This document shows, in pieces, positions 8,554-18,480 of a stretch of DNA of 48,205 bases. A program made the translations under genes and the position numbers. The notes beneath the pieces are model-generated. The model saw only the letters and a list, made by a program, of their open reading frames with translations, was not told the origin of the DNA and searched no databases. The stretch spans positions 1 through 48,205 of the forward strand of contig JAJNAU010000010.1 in assembly GCA_021462625.1 (NCBI GenBank). The letters are read 5' to 3'. Origin of the DNA: Shewanella sp. GTDB taxonomy: Bacteria > Pseudomonadota > Gammaproteobacteria > Enterobacterales > Shewanellaceae. Every line of letters starts with the position of its first letter. Positions within the stretch are counted from its first letter, which is position 1.

Positions 8554-9855
8554 TCAATGCAGTTTCATGCGGGGGCGAACCGCTTTGAGCAATCGCTCTG
8601 CAATAAACAGGGCAAAACTGCGGGCATAGCCGTGAATAGCCAACTGGTGCATGCGGTACAGCGAGATATACATCAACCGGGCAATTTTCCCCTCGATAAA
8701 CATACTGTTTTTGCTCAGATTTCCCATCAAACTGCCGACTGTGCTGTAACGTGACAGATTCACCAGTGAACCGTAATTATGGTAGTGGTAGCTCTTGAGC
8801 GGCTTGCCGGTTAATTGTGCCGGGATGTTGTACTCGAGCAGCTGTGCCATCTGGTGTGCTGACTGAGCACGGGGAGGCACCCACTGGCCATTTTCCTGCA
8901 GGAAACCACAACAATCTCCCAATACAAACACATTGTCTGTTCCCTGCATTTGCAGCTGGGGGGTAACCAGAATCTGATTGGCCCGGTTAAGCTCAATGCC
9001 GGCAATGTGGGTAAGCAGATCCGGCGCTTTGACACCGGCGGCCCACAGCATCATATCGGCTTTAATTTGCACGCCTTCGCTAGTAACAAAGCCTTCTGCT
9101 GTGGCTTCATTGATGCGGGTATTTTCCATCACTTCCACACCCAGCAAACTCAGCTCGTTGCGCGCCGCGGCAGATAGCCTCTCCGGCAGGGCTGGCAGAA
9201 TACGTGGGCCGGCTTCAATCAGTGAGATGTTAAGCTTGTCTTTGGTCATTTTACCAAGGCCATAGCTCTTGAGGAGCTCTGCAACATGGTAGAGCTCCGC
9301 AGACAACTCCACGCCGGTGGCACCGGCACCCACAATGGCGATTTTCAGGGCAGTGTTGTCGTCAGACTGGTGCATGCGGGTGAAGTTATCTAACAGTTCA
9401 TTATGGAACTCCTGCGCCTGTTTGTGGGTATCCAGGAAATGACAGTGATCCTTGACGCCCTGGGTATTGAAGTCATTGCTGACGCCACCAATGGCGAGTA
9501 CCAATTTGTCATAATGGATTTCGCGCTGAGGCAGCAGCAGCTTACCTTCGTGATCGAAGCACTCAGACAGCGTAATGGTCTGGGCCTGTGTGCTCAGGTC
9601 GCAGAACTCTCCAAACATAAACTGATAACCATGCTTGACCGCATGGACTGAATACACCACACCATCCAAATCTGAATCCAGAGAACCGGTTGCCACTTCG
9701 TGCAGCAATGGTTTCCAGATATGGGTGCGGGAGCGGTCGATAAGCAGGATTTCCGCTTTGCCTTTTTTACCCAGTTTATGGCCCAGACGGGCGGCCAGTT
9801 CAAGGCCGCCGGCGCCGCCCCCGACAATGACGATTCGCTGAAGTGTATTGGTCAT
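8554..9855 (-). CDS. ndh: Type II NADH:quinone oxidoreductase
   Basis: A non-proton-pumping NADH dehydrogenase that passes electrons from NADH through FAD to quinones at the inner face of the cytoplasmic membrane. 433 aa, the same size as E. coli Ndh. The FAD Rossmann motif VIVGGGAGGLE is at residues 9-19, the NADH-binding motif IVGAGATGVELSAELY is near residue 174, and the second FAD contact VFVLGDCCGF is near residue 309. The C-terminal region is amphipathic, as expected for membrane attachment. It is monocistronic. The palindrome TTGATCAA at 9943-9950 lies about 90 bp upstream of the start; it is not a full FNR box. Confidence 0.96.
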   Translation of the reverse strand: MTNTLQRIVIVGGGAGGLELAARLGHKLGKKGKAEILLIDRSRTHIWKPLLHEVATGSLDSDLDGVVYSVHAVKHGYQFMFGEFCDLSTQAQTITLSECFDHEGKLLLPQREIHYDKLVLAIGGVSNDFNTQGVKDHCHFLDTHKQAQEFHNELLDNFTRMHQSDDNTALKIAIVGAGATGVELSAELYHVAELLKSYGLGKMTKDKLNISLIEAGPRILPALPERLSAAARNELSLLGVEVMENTRINEATAEGFVTSEGVQIKADMMLWAAGVKAPDLLTHIAGIELNRANQILVTPQLQMQGTDNVFVLGDCCGFLQENGQWVPPRAQSAHQMAQLLEYNIPAQLTGKPLKSYHYHNYGSLVNLSRYSTVGSLMGNLSKNSMFIEGKIARLMYISLYRMHQLAIHGYARSFALFIAERLLKAVRPRMKLH

Positions 9856-10054
9856 TTACTCAATCTCTGAATTACCCAAGTTATGCTGGTGCAAAGTCTG
9901 TCTTGAATTGTACTGTTGTTCACACTTGAAAAGGTAACAAATTTGATCAATGTTGTCAGGGTATATAGTTGTTCGCTTACGTACTGGTAACACTTGTTGC
10001 TTCATCAAGTTGTTTAAACAGCGAGCCAGGACACAGAATGGCACTACCTGAGAA

Positions 10055-10083
10055 AACAAAAAGTCGCCCACAGGCGACCTTTT
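10055..10083 (-). terminator. Terminator of valS
   Basis: Read on the minus strand, AGGTCGCC-TGT-GGGCGACT is followed by TTTTTG, 20 bp past the valS stop. Confidence 0.88.
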
Positions 10084-10103
10084 ACTTACAGATGTAAAGA
10101 AAA

Positions 10104-13001
10104 TCAGGCTTCCAGTTTGGCCAGCTCTACTTTCTGTTCGTTCAGTTTGTCCATATCCCGGGTGAACTCAGCCAGTTTGGCGCGCTCTTTGTCGATGACT
10201 GCAGCAGGAGCCTTAGCCACGAAACCTTCGTTGGACAGTTTGCCTTCAATGCGCTTGACATCCTGAGCCAGCTTCTCCAGTTGCTTGTCGATACGGGCCA
10301 TTTCAGCCGCAACGTCAATCAGGCCTGCCATAGGGATCAGCAGCTCCATGTCACCAACCAGCTGAGTGGTTGACATAGGGGCAGTTTCACCGTCAGCCAG
10401 TATGGTCATGGATTCCAGCTTGGCCAGTGTCTTGAAGAAGGCCTGGTTGGCTTCAACGCGGGCCTTGTCCTGCTCGCTGACATTGCGCAGCAGCGCAAAC
10501 AGCGGCTTGGATGGAGCAATGTTCAACTCGGCGCGGATGTTACGTACCGCAACGATCATCCTCTTCACCCATTCCAGATCTTCCATGGCAGCTGCATCAA
10601 CCTTGGCGGCATCATACTCAGGGAAGCTCATCAGCATCAGGGTTTCGCCTTGCCCTTCGTCACAAGAGATGATGCCGGCCAGTGGCTTAACGCGGTGCCA
10701 GATAGTCTCAGTGATATATGGCATCAGCGGGTGCATCAGACGCAGCAGCTGCTCCAGGACAGTCACCAGAGTATGACGGGTGCCACGCAGCTGAGCTTCA
10801 CTGCCGTTGTTCAATACCGGCTTGGTCAGCTCCAGGTACCAGTCACAGAACTGGTTCCAGGTGAACTCGTACAGGGTGTTGGCTGCCAGGTCGAAACGAT
10901 AAGCTTCGATATGTTCATCGAAGGTCTTCACGGTGTCGTTGAACAGACCTGTGATCCAGCGATCGGCCAAAGACAGCTCCATCTCACCACCGGCCTTTCC
11001 ATCAGGAGAGTTAGGGCCACAATCCTGCCCTTCAGTGTTCATCAGCACATAGCGGGAAGCGTTCCACAGTTTGTTACAGAAGCTGCGGTACCCGTCCAGA
11101 CGTTTCATATCCCAGTTGATGTCACGACCGGTAGAGGCCATGGCTGCCAGGGTAAAGCGCAAAGCGTCGGTGCCGTGGGCTTCGATACCCTCGGCGAACT
11201 CTTTGCGGGTGCTCTTTTCAATCTTGGCGGCCAGCTGTGGCTGCATCATGTTGCCGGTACGCTTCGCAACCAGAGATTCCAGATCGATGCCGTCAATCAT
11301 ATCCAGAGGATCCAGTACGTTACCCTTGGACTTGGACATCTTGTTGCCCTGTTCGTCACGGATAAGGCCGGTCACATATACTGTCTTGAATGGCACCTGT
11401 GGCTTGCCGTCTTCATCTTTGATGAAGTGCATGGTCATCATGATCATACGGGCAACCCAGAAGAAGATGATGTCGAAGCCGGTCACCAATACGTCGGTTG
11501 GGTGGAAGGTCTTCAGATCTTCAGTGTTTTCTGGCCAGCCCAGAGTTGAGAAGGTCCACAGTGCGGAAGAGAACCAGGTATCCAGTACGTCTTCGTCCTG
11601 ACGCAGGGTTACGTCCACCCCCAGCTTGTGTTTGGCACGCACTTCGGCTTCATCACGGCCGACATAGACCCTACCGGCTTCGTCGTACCATGCCGGGATA
11701 CGGTGACCCCACCACAGCTGACGGGAGATACACCAGTCCTGAATATCACGCATCCAGGAGAAGTACATGTTTTCGTACTGCTGAGGCACAAACTTGATAT
11801 CACCGTTTTCAACGGCTTCGATGGCAGTCTTGGCCAGTGGCTTAACAGCCACGTACCATTGATCAGTCAGCAGTGGCTCAATCACTACGCCGGAGCGGTC
11901 GCCATAAGGCACTTTCAGTCCGTGAGGATCAATTTTTTCCAGCAGACCCAGGGTTTCAAACTCAGCAACCACTGCGTCACGGGCTTTGAATCTGTCCATG
12001 CCGGCATAGCGCTCTGGCAGGCTTGCATCCAGCTCATCATTGATGGTGCCATCAGTGTTAACCACTTCAGCGGTCGCGCGGATAGCGGCATCCAGCGTCA
12101 TGATGTTGAACATAGGCAGAGCGTGACGCTTACCCACTTCATAGTCATTGAAGTCGTGGGCTGGGGTGATCTTCACACAACCAGTGCCAAACTCCATATC
12201 GACATAATCGTCGGCCACAATTGGGATGCGGCGGTTAACGATAGGCAGGATGATTTCTTTACCGATAAGTGACTGATAATGCTCGTCATCAGGGTGCACG
12301 GCAACCGCGCTGTCACCCAGCATGGTTTCAGGACGGGTGGTCGCCACCACCAGGTAGTCTTTACCGTCGGCCGTCAGTGCACCGTCAGCCAGTGGATAAC
12401 GGAAGTGCCACATGTGGCCCTGCTTCTCTTTGTTTTCCACTTCCAGATCGGAAATCGCGGTATGCAGCTTAGGGTCCCAGTTAACCAGGCGCTTGCCGCG
12501 GTAGATCAGGTCATCTTCGTACAAACGAACAAACACTTCCTGCACGGCAGCAGACAGGCCTTCGTCCATGGTGAAACGCTCGCGGTCCCAGTCTACAGAG
12601 GCGCCCAGACGACGCATCTGGCGGGTGATGGTGCCACCGGACTGAGCTTTCCAGTCCCATACCTTGTCCATAAAGGCGTTACGGCCCAGGTCATGGCGGC
12701 TCTTGCCTTCTTCGGCTTCCAGTTTACGCTCAACCAGCATCTGGGTCGCAATCCCCGCGTGGTCGGTACCCACCTGCCACAGGGTGTTCTTGCCCTTCAT
12801 ACGCTGATAGCGGATCAAGGTGTCCATAATGGTGTCCTGGAAGGCGTGTCCCATGTGCAGGCTGCCGGTGACGTTTGGTGGTGGGATCATGATGCAATAG
12901 TTGCCATTGCTCTGATCACCCTGGGGTTTGAAATAGCCTTTCTCTTCCCAAACCTGGTAGAGAGCCTGTTCAATAGACTGCGGATTGTATGTTTTTTCCA
13001 T
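10104..13001 (-). CDS. valS: Valyl-tRNA synthetase
   Basis: Class Ia synthetase charging tRNA-Val, with an editing domain. 965 aa against 951 in E. coli. The HIGH motif is [13 protein letters not shown] near residue 40 and KMSKS is [10 protein letters not shown] near residue 555. The C-terminal 65 residues form the long coiled-coil arm typical of ValS ([20 protein letters not shown] onward). ATG at 13001 gives [12 protein letters not shown], the expected N-terminus. It lies 15 bp downstream of holC on the same strand, the conserved holC-valS pair. The three long plus-strand ORFs inside it are antisense shadows. Confidence 0.98.
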   Translation of the reverse strand: MEKTYNPQSIEQALYQVWEEKGYFKPQGDQSNGNYCIMIPPPNVTGSLHMGHAFQDTIMDTLIRYQRMKGKNTLWQVGTDHAGIATQMLVERKLEAEEGKSRHDLGRNAFMDKVWDWKAQSGGTITRQMRRLGASVDWDRERFTMDEGLSAAVQEVFVRLYEDDLIYRGKRLVNWDPKLHTAISDLEVENKEKQGHMWHFRYPLADGALTADGKDYLVVATTRPETMLGDSAVAVHPDDEHYQSLIGKEIILPIVNRRIPIVADDYVDMEFGTGCVKITPAHDFNDYEVGKRHALPMFNIMTLDAAIRATAEVVNTDGTINDELDASLPERYAGMDRFKARDAVVAEFETLGLLEKIDPHGLKVPYGDRSGVVIEPLLTDQWYVAVKPLAKTAIEAVENGDIKFVPQQYENMYFSWMRDIQDWCISRQLWWGHRIPAWYDEAGRVYVGRDEAEVRAKHKLGVDVTLRQDEDVLDTWFSSALWTFSTLGWPENTEDLKTFHPTDVLVTGFDIIFFWVARMIMMTMHFIKDEDGKPQVPFKTVYVTGLIRDEQGNKMSKSKGNVLDPLDMIDGIDLESLVAKRTGNMMQPQLAAKIEKSTRKEFAEGIEAHGTDALRFTLAAMASTGRDINWDMKRLDGYRSFCNKLWNASRYVLMNTEGQDCGPNSPDGKAGGEMELSLADRWITGLFNDTVKTFDEHIEAYRFDLAANTLYEFTWNQFCDWYLELTKPVLNNGSEAQLRGTRHTLVTVLEQLLRLMHPLMPYITETIWHRVKPLAGIISCDEGQGETLMLMSFPEYDAAKVDAAAMEDLEWVKRMIVAVRNIRAELNIAPSKPLFALLRNVSEQDKARVEANQAFFKTLAKLESMTILADGETAPMSTTQLVGDMELLIPMAGLIDVAAEMARIDKQLEKLAQDVKRIEGKLSNEGFVAKAPAAVIDKERAKLAEFTRDMDKLNEQKVELAKLEA

Positions 13002-13016
13002 GGGAGCTTACGTTTC

Positions 13017-13481
13017 TCAAACTAACTTAAGAGGCTCGGTTGCCAGGTCCCGGGTGCACAGGGTGATGCCCATAGTCCGGTATTGCTTGTAGCGCTCGCG
13101 CGCTAATGCCTTGTGGGCCTTGTCACTGGCAACGAAATCGACAATTTGGCCAAAGTTTACCGCAAATGCGGGGCTTTGGTCTGCAAGATTAATCAGTACC
13201 GCGCGCTTTTTATTGGGACCGAGTCGGTCAAAGCCAATCTCCACCGGTGCGCCGGTCATCGGGCCTTCGCCCTTGAGGTTGTGGGGGACAAAACTGTTGG
13301 CATCAAATTGCCACAGCTGTTCATCGATTGCATAGGCCTGAGCTTTGTCCTGACAATGAATATAGACATCAGCGCCTTCGCGGTAATGCTGGCTTGCCAG
13401 CTGACAGGCGGTCAGACTCAGATGATCAATGGCACTCATTGCCGGATTGGCACTCAGCAGATAAAAAGTCGCCTGGCTCAT
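13017..13481 (-). CDS. holC: DNA polymerase III chi subunit
   Basis: Chi links the clamp loader to single-strand binding protein at the replication fork. 154 aa (E. coli 147). Family features are MSQATFYLL at the start, GADVYIHCQDKAQAYAIDEQLW, and FVPHNLKGEGPMTGAPVEIGF. It is immediately upstream of valS, as in E. coli. In E. coli the preceding gene is pepA; here pepA is 5.5 kb away, beyond an accessory block. Confidence 0.94.
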   Translation of the reverse strand: MSQATFYLLSANPAMSAIDHLSLTACQLASQHYREGADVYIHCQDKAQAYAIDEQLWQFDANSFVPHNLKGEGPMTGAPVEIGFDRLGPNKKRAVLINLADQSPAFAVNFGQIVDFVASDKAHKALARERYKQYRTMGITLCTRDLATEPLKLV

Positions 13482-13661
13482 GGCCCGAATTGTACCCTGT
13501 GGAAGTTGGACATAAGGACGAAATACTACACTTTTTGGCGTTATGATAATAGGGCTGCGGCTTGTTGCTGAGTGGTTTGTTAAGGAAAGATAAACTGAAT
13601 GAGTGGCTCTTTCATGGTGGCTCCCGGGGCGATGTTATCATCGCGGGCATATACGTTTTTA

Positions 13662-15407
13662 TCAGAGAATCAACTTGCTGAAATGCTCTGCATCCAGCGG
13701 GGGATGAAATAAAAACCCTTGATAATAGTGGCAGTTAAGCCGCTTGAGAAAGTTCAACTGTACGGTGTTTTCTACGCCCTCAGCCACCACTGTTAACCCC
13801 AGGTGGTGTGCCATCACCATGGTGGTTTCGACAATGGCAGCATCGTAGCCATCATGGGGCAGACCCTGAACGAAGGATTGGTCAATTTTAAGGGTATTGA
13901 TGGGGAGATGCTTCAGATAGGACAGGGATGAATAGCCTGTGCCGAAGTCATCCAGTGCGATACCGATCCCCATGGACCTGAGCTTAAGCATTTTTTCAAT
14001 GGTGGAATCAACATCCGCCAGGGCAACGCTTTCTGTCAGTTCAAACTCCAGTTGGCTGCAGATAGTGCCGTAGTCCTGCAGACATTGTTCGACACACTCG
14101 ATAAACTCCGGATGATTAAATTGATCGGCGCTGACATTGACTGACAGGCATAAAGAAGTATTACCCGCCTCCCGCCAGCCCTGCAGAAACCGGCAGCTCT
14201 GTTGCAGTACCCATTTACCCACAGGAATAGCTAAACCGTTCGCTTCAAGATGGGGGATGAACTCGACCGGATTGATCAATCCCTTTTCGGGATGGCGCCA
14301 TCGCAACAGGGCTTCGGCTTTATAGATGTGTTTACCGCTGCTGTCCACCAAAGGCTGAAAGAATAGCTCAAATTGCTCCCGGTTGACGGCGGCTGCCAGT
14401 TCGGTTTCCAGCCGCTGACGGCGCTGCTCGCTCTGGCGTAACTCCTCATCGTAGAAGCGTACGCGATTCTTGCCTGTGTGTTTGGCACAATACAGCGCGG
14501 CATCGGCAAACTTGAAAATATCTGAGCATTGGATCGGCTTGTCATCCACAATTACAACGCCAATACTGCTGCTGATTTGAGTCGAGACATTGCCCATCAG
14601 CACGGGGTTGCGGAGTTTGACTCTGATATTTTCGGTGATTTCAGTCAGTTCTGTTTGGGCGTTCTGAGCGTCGAGATCACTCAGGAAAATCACAAACTCA
14701 TCGCCCCCCATGCGGGCGACCAAATCATGCTCTTTGACCGCAAACTCCTGCAATATCTGGCTGATTTCACACAGAAGTTGGTCACCCGTATTGTGGCCAT
14801 AGTGATCATTGACCTGTTTAAAGTTGTCCAGATCTATGTAAATGATTGCTGCCCATTCTCCGTGATTGTCCGTCAGCCTGTCTGTCAGGTGCTCTATTAG
14901 TAATCGTCGGTTGGCAACGCCGGTGAGTGCATCGTGGTATGCCATAAAACTGACTTTTTCTTCGGCAGCGACTCTGGTGGTAATATCGGACAATATGCCG
15001 GCAAATCCTACATATTGCCCGGTTTCATCGCGCAAGGCACGGGCTGAAAGCTCAAAAATACGCAGCTCACCATCGGCATTGAAGAAGTTGATCTCTTCAG
15101 TCAATTCTGTTTTCTCACCAGACAGGAGATCAGAAAACCCCATGGAGCAGCGCTGTGCATCGCTGGCCTCGACATTATTGAGAAACTCCTTTCCCAGTGA
15201 TTCATCAACGTTAAAACCGGTCAGGGAATACCAGGCCTGATTGAGAAAGGTCCACCTGAGTTTCAGATCCAGATGGAACACCGCATCCCGCAAGTGCCCT
15301 ACCAAATCCTGATAGCGTTTTTCTGATGCCTGTAAATGTTCAATCAGGCGATTCTGGGCCTGCGAGAGCAATTCACCGGGATTGGGACCTTTATGTCTGT
15401 GCTGCAT
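13662..15407 (-). CDS. PAS-GGDEF-EAL cyclic-di-GMP turnover protein
   Basis: 581 aa with no membrane segment, so probably cytoplasmic. Order: PAS/PAC sensor (about residues 27-145, LKLRWTFLNQAWYSLTGF), GGDEF domain (150-320) with an intact active site RMGGDEF at 232-238, EAL domain (330-580). The inhibitory I-site five residues before GGDEF reads KEHD instead of RxxD, so product inhibition is probably weak. The EAL domain keeps the phosphodiesterase signatures EALLRW, NVSADQF, ELTES, DDFGTGYSSL, KIDQSFV, AEGVE and QGF. It could therefore both make and degrade c-di-GMP, with the PAS domain setting the balance; this is inferred. Its ATG directly follows the TGA of the upstream isochorismatase-like gene (TGAATG), so the two are translationally coupled. 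Confidence 0.93.
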   Translation of the reverse strand: MQHRHKGPNPGELLSQAQNRLIEHLQASEKRYQDLVGHLRDAVFHLDLKLRWTFLNQAWYSLTGFNVDESLGKEFLNNVEASDAQRCSMGFSDLLSGEKTELTEEINFFNADGELRIFELSARALRDETGQYVGFAGILSDITTRVAAEEKVSFMAYHDALTGVANRRLLIEHLTDRLTDNHGEWAAIIYIDLDNFKQVNDHYGHNTGDQLLCEISQILQEFAVKEHDLVARMGGDEFVIFLSDLDAQNAQTELTEITENIRVKLRNPVLMGNVSTQISSSIGVVIVDDKPIQCSDIFKFADAALYCAKHTGKNRVRFYDEELRQSEQRRQRLETELAAAVNREQFELFFQPLVDSSGKHIYKAEALLRWRHPEKGLINPVEFIPHLEANGLAIPVGKWVLQQSCRFLQGWREAGNTSLCLSVNVSADQFNHPEFIECVEQCLQDYGTICSQLEFELTESVALADVDSTIEKMLKLRSMGIGIALDDFGTGYSSLSYLKHLPINTLKIDQSFVQGLPHDGYDAAIVETTMVMAHHLGLTVVAEGVENTVQLNFLKRLNCHYYQGFLFHPPLDAEHFSKLIL

Positions 15408-16010
15408 TCAAAGCCCCAGTTTTTCAATCATGTCTGCAGAGCCGGCAACGGTTGCATACATGGGCATGATTTCTTTGAGGTAGTACTCCTGTTCAAAGGA
15501 GGTTCGGGCAACAGTGCAGTCTGACAATATGGTGACTTTATAGCCCAATTCTGTAGCTTCACGGCCCGCGGAATCGATACACAGGGACGTTACCGCACCG
15601 GCGATAATGACGTCGGTAATCTGATGTTGTTGCAGTACTTTGTGAAGTGTTGTTTTGGTGAAACAGCTTAATCCCCGTTTGCCTGGAATATTGCAGATGT
15701 CGGTACCAAAGGCTTTGATTTGGACAATGGTTTCTGCTCCGGGCGAGCCGGACCTGAAGGCGCCTTTTTCCTTGATTATTTTCAGGATGCCAATCGGAGC
15801 AGACAGCTCTGAATAGTCAGGGGTAAAAATGATGGGAGTGGTGATGACAGTTGCATCGGTCGGCAGGAGTTGCTCAATAAAAGCCAGAGAGTTTTGCAAT
15901 ACCTGGCCGACCTGCTCAGAGTTTTCCAGTGCATGGTGCAGTATGCCATTGTGCGCAAAGTAATCGTTTTGATAACCGATGAGTATCAGGGCGGTGTGTT
16001 TTAAATCCAT
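15408..16010 (-). CDS. Isochorismatase-like cysteine hydrolase with altered catalytic site
   Basis: About 200 aa of the isochorismatase/nicotinamidase fold. The nucleophile cysteine is visible in IIAGAVTSLCIDSAGREA and the lysine segment in GKRGLSCFTKTTLHKVL. The first motif, usually LLVIDxQNDF with the catalytic Asp, reads ALILIGYQNDYF, so Gly replaces Asp. The track start at 16037 is a TTG codon; ATG at 16010 (MDLKHTALILI) is better spaced from GGA, and ATG at 16022 is a second option. It forms a coupled pair with the PAS-GGDEF-EAL gene (stop and start abut). Substrate unknown. It might be a natural subfamily lacking this Asp, since I cannot search for homologues. Confidence 0.85.
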   Translation of the reverse strand: MDLKHTALILIGYQNDYFAHNGILHHALENSEQVGQVLQNSLAFIEQLLPTDATVITTPIIFTPDYSELSAPIGILKIIKEKGAFRSGSPGAETIVQIKAFGTDICNIPGKRGLSCFTKTTLHKVLQQHQITDVIIAGAVTSLCIDSAGREATELGYKVTILSDCTVARTSFEQEYYLKEIMPMYATVAGSADMIEKLGL

Positions 16011-16189
16011 GAGCTTATCCATTCCTGGTGGCGGCAAAATACTTGCAATGACAACGACTTATCTCCAGACTGTGTCACACCTTATGATTTGCAGGTGCCG
16101 CAATCCACCGCAGACGGTGCCCTGGCCATGCCTGACTCTGTAATCCAAGTATAGTCAATAGTTGGTGAGGGCAGCGCTTTTGTGATTAG

Positions 16190-16201
16190 GGTCTGTTGAC
16201 C
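16190..16201 (+). repeat. Single terminus of an M3-family element
   Basis: TTAG followed by GGTCTGTTGACC, identical to the left end of other M3 copies. No matching right end follows nearby, so this is a broken copy, perhaps cut by the M1-family fragment that ends at 16402. Confidence 0.6.
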
Positions 16202-16257
16202 TCTGCCGGTTCAGCCATTGAGCCAGGTTTGTCATTTTGTCGATTGGATTATTTCGG

Positions 16258-16402
16258 GGGCTGGGGTGTGGCTTACAGCTACACCTACACCTGTAGCGTT
16301 ACAGATTTTGCAAAGGATTGGGGACATTCGCTGCGAACGGTGCCTTGCATATGAGAGTTGCAAACCTGCGCAGAGCACGCACGGGACTTGTTCGCACCTT
16401 CC
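16258..16402 (+). mobile_element. Left-truncated M1-family element, copy D
   Basis: The right end GGACTTGTTCGCACCTTCC followed by TTAG is a perfect family terminus. The interior (TTACAGCT...GCAAAGGA...TGCCTTGCAT...) matches the 153-bp element at 35819-35971. The left terminus is missing. The ORFs 16218-16406 and 35749-35931 of the track are readings of this repeat and not genes. Confidence 0.75.
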
Positions 16403-16544
16403 TTAGTCACGGATGTTATTCTCTGGACTATTTTTGGGGAGGTTTACACATGTCTTTGTAAAAACAACCGTTGAGTTGAGTCTCATGCAGGAATGCCAGC
16501 CTGACATTGTTAAATACATCCATATTAACTTTCGCCTGTTTATG

Positions 16545-17000
16545 CTAGAACCTGGAAAGAGAAACGCTACTGATCAGCCCGTTAATGTCATACCGGGCGA
16601 GGGCGCCAAAGGATTTACCTACAATGATGTTGTTTTCAAAAGGGGAGTCATTGCGACAATGAGCTAGGTTTGCCCTTAGCGGAGACAGCGGGCTGTTGGC
16701 ATTGACACCCCCTTCTTCCATGGTGACAAAGTCAGGGCGTAAATAGCCTGCTTCAAGTGCCCAGAATTTGATATCCATGCGTTTGCAGACTTTAGCGGCC
16801 AGTGCATGATAGCTGCGACAATTACCCTAAACCACGACAGCATCAATCTGATGGGTAGAGCAAAACTTGCTGAAGTCTTTTGACCATTGATTTATCGGCG
16901 CTGTGTACCTTACCAACTCAGTTTGAGTCGGCCAGCACTCATCTTCGCCGTTAAAACAGATTTTATGGCGCTGACTTGGTGCCGCAAGCTTGCCCGGTTA
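16545..17000 (-). pseudogene. Decayed KpsS-like capsule polysaccharide export gene fragment
   Basis: Reading the minus strand from about 16975 gives HKICFNGEDECWPTQ, then DAVVV, an in-frame amber codon at 16827-16829, then GNCRSYHALAAKVC and ALEAGYLRPDFVTMEEGGVN. The order (fngGD..., GdcRpyH, EeGYlRPdwiTlE.GGVN) is the core of the KpsS/LipB capsule export and modification family. The frame ends at a TAG at 16545, much short of the family length of about 400 aa. Upstream of 16975 the frame is broken by stops and a shift. Parts of this appear in the track only as the 77-aa ORF 16545-16778. It is clearly non-functional, and no other capsule genes are nearby. Confidence 0.72.
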
Positions 17001-17164
17001 TCGAGCTGATTTCTTGTGAAAAAGCTGCTGGCCACAGGCTGACTTGCTCACTAGATACGCCCCAGCTCAAGCGCTGCACAGTCTCCGGCTTGATAAACAG
17101 CTGATCCCAAATCAGTTGTTTTTTCTGTTTCTATAAGTAGAAAGAACAATTAACTGGAACTCCC

Positions 17165-18407
17165 ATGTCTGCATCCTCCTCCTGCCCGTCCACGGCAAAC
17201 TCTACCTCAGCCGATAAAGATCGGGATTTTCAACGCAAAGCCATTTTCAGCGTTGCCTTTTTGATGGCGACCACCTCGGTCGGTCCGGGATTTCTCACTC
17301 AAACCGCGGTGTTTACCAATATCTACAAGATGAATATGGCGTTCCCTGTGCTTATTTCCGCCTTTATCACCTTTGGTATTGTGATGAACCTGTGGCGTAT
17401 CGTCGGCGTCTCCGGCCTGCGTATTCAGGATATCGCCAACCGAATTGCACCGGGTCTGGGCTATGTGATTGGAACTTTGCTGGCGCTGGGTGCCGTGGCC
17501 TTTAACTTTGGTAATGTCAGCGGCTCTGCGCTGGGGCTGAATGTGCTGACCGGCATAGGTACTAACTGGGGTGCCCTGTTTACCGGTTTGGTCGGTAGCG
17601 CACTGTTTTTAATGCACAATGCCTCCAAGCGTATGGATCAGATGGCCAGGTATCTGGGGCTGTTGATGATCTTGCTGATCGCCTATGTCACCATGACCAA
17701 TCTGCCACCTAATGCAGCAAACACTGATTGCAGCGGTATTCTCTTCTGACTATGCCAGCATACTGCTGCCAACCCTGACCATTGTGGGTGGCGCCGTGGG
17801 CGGTTATTACACAGGGGCGCAGCGTCTGGTGGATGTAGACTTGCAAGGAGAGGCGCAGGTCGGGGCGATTAAGCAGGCCGCCTGGGCCGGGATCTCCATC
17901 GCTGTGATTATCCGGGTATTGCTCTTCTTCGCTGTGTTGGGGGTGATTGCATCCGGTGTAGTATTGGATGGCGCTAACCCAGCGGCCGATGCCTTCCGCG
18001 CCGGCGCAGGCAGTTTGGGTTATCACATCTTCGGCCTGGTGCTGTTTGTGGCCTCTATTACCTCGGTAGTGGGTAACTCCTATATGGCGGTTTCCTTGGT
18101 TAACACCCTGTTCCCTGTGGTGGCCCGCAATGAAAAGGCCTGGTGTGTTGGTTTTATTGTGGTGACCAGTATTGGCACTGTGCTGGTGAATATGCCGGTG
18201 TTCCTGCTGATGCTGGCGGGGCTGGTTAACAGCATTATTCTGCCGTTGGTGTTGGGCGTGATGCTGCTGGCGGCAAGACGTAAGGACATTGTCGGTAGCT
18301 ATCAGCACCCGATTTGGCTGACTGCGATAGGGGTTGGCATAGTGATACTGATGGCCGGTGCCAGTGTCTCCAATGTCAGTAACTTTGCTGCCAAATTCCT
18401 GGGGTAA
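17165..18407 (+). pseudogene. NRAMP-like divalent metal transporter, frameshifted
   Basis: Two overlapping frames, 17165-17749 and 17712-18407, together encode about 413 aa with 11-12 membrane segments. The break is near 17708-17712: reading CCT AAT GCA gives a stop at 17749, while removing one A would join LPP to MQQTLIAAVFSSDYASILL. The fold looks NRAMP-related (COG1914 type), with TTSVGPGFLTQTAVFT in TM1 and VGGAVGGYYTGAQRLVDVD in TM6. The canonical metal ligands DPGN and MPH are absent, as in the NRAMP-like permeases I associate with 5-oxoprolinase clusters, so the substrate is uncertain. ATG 17165 has GGA upstream. Either a real one-base lesion or a sequencing indel. Confidence 0.78.
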
Positions 18408-18480
18408 GGGCACTGTTTCCCTCTTATAATTTGCCCTTTTCCTGACAAGAATGAATGTAAATATTGTCAGGGAGTGCGGG

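Noticed and set aside
10650-13025. Long plus-strand ORFs 10650-11549, 11628-12272 and 12279-13025
   Set aside because: They lie antisense to valS, have no recognisable domains or ribosome binding sites, and reflect its codon bias.
17709-18413. 234-aa minus-strand ORF over the transporter
   Set aside because: His- and Gln-rich shadow of a hydrophobic coding sequence on the other strand.
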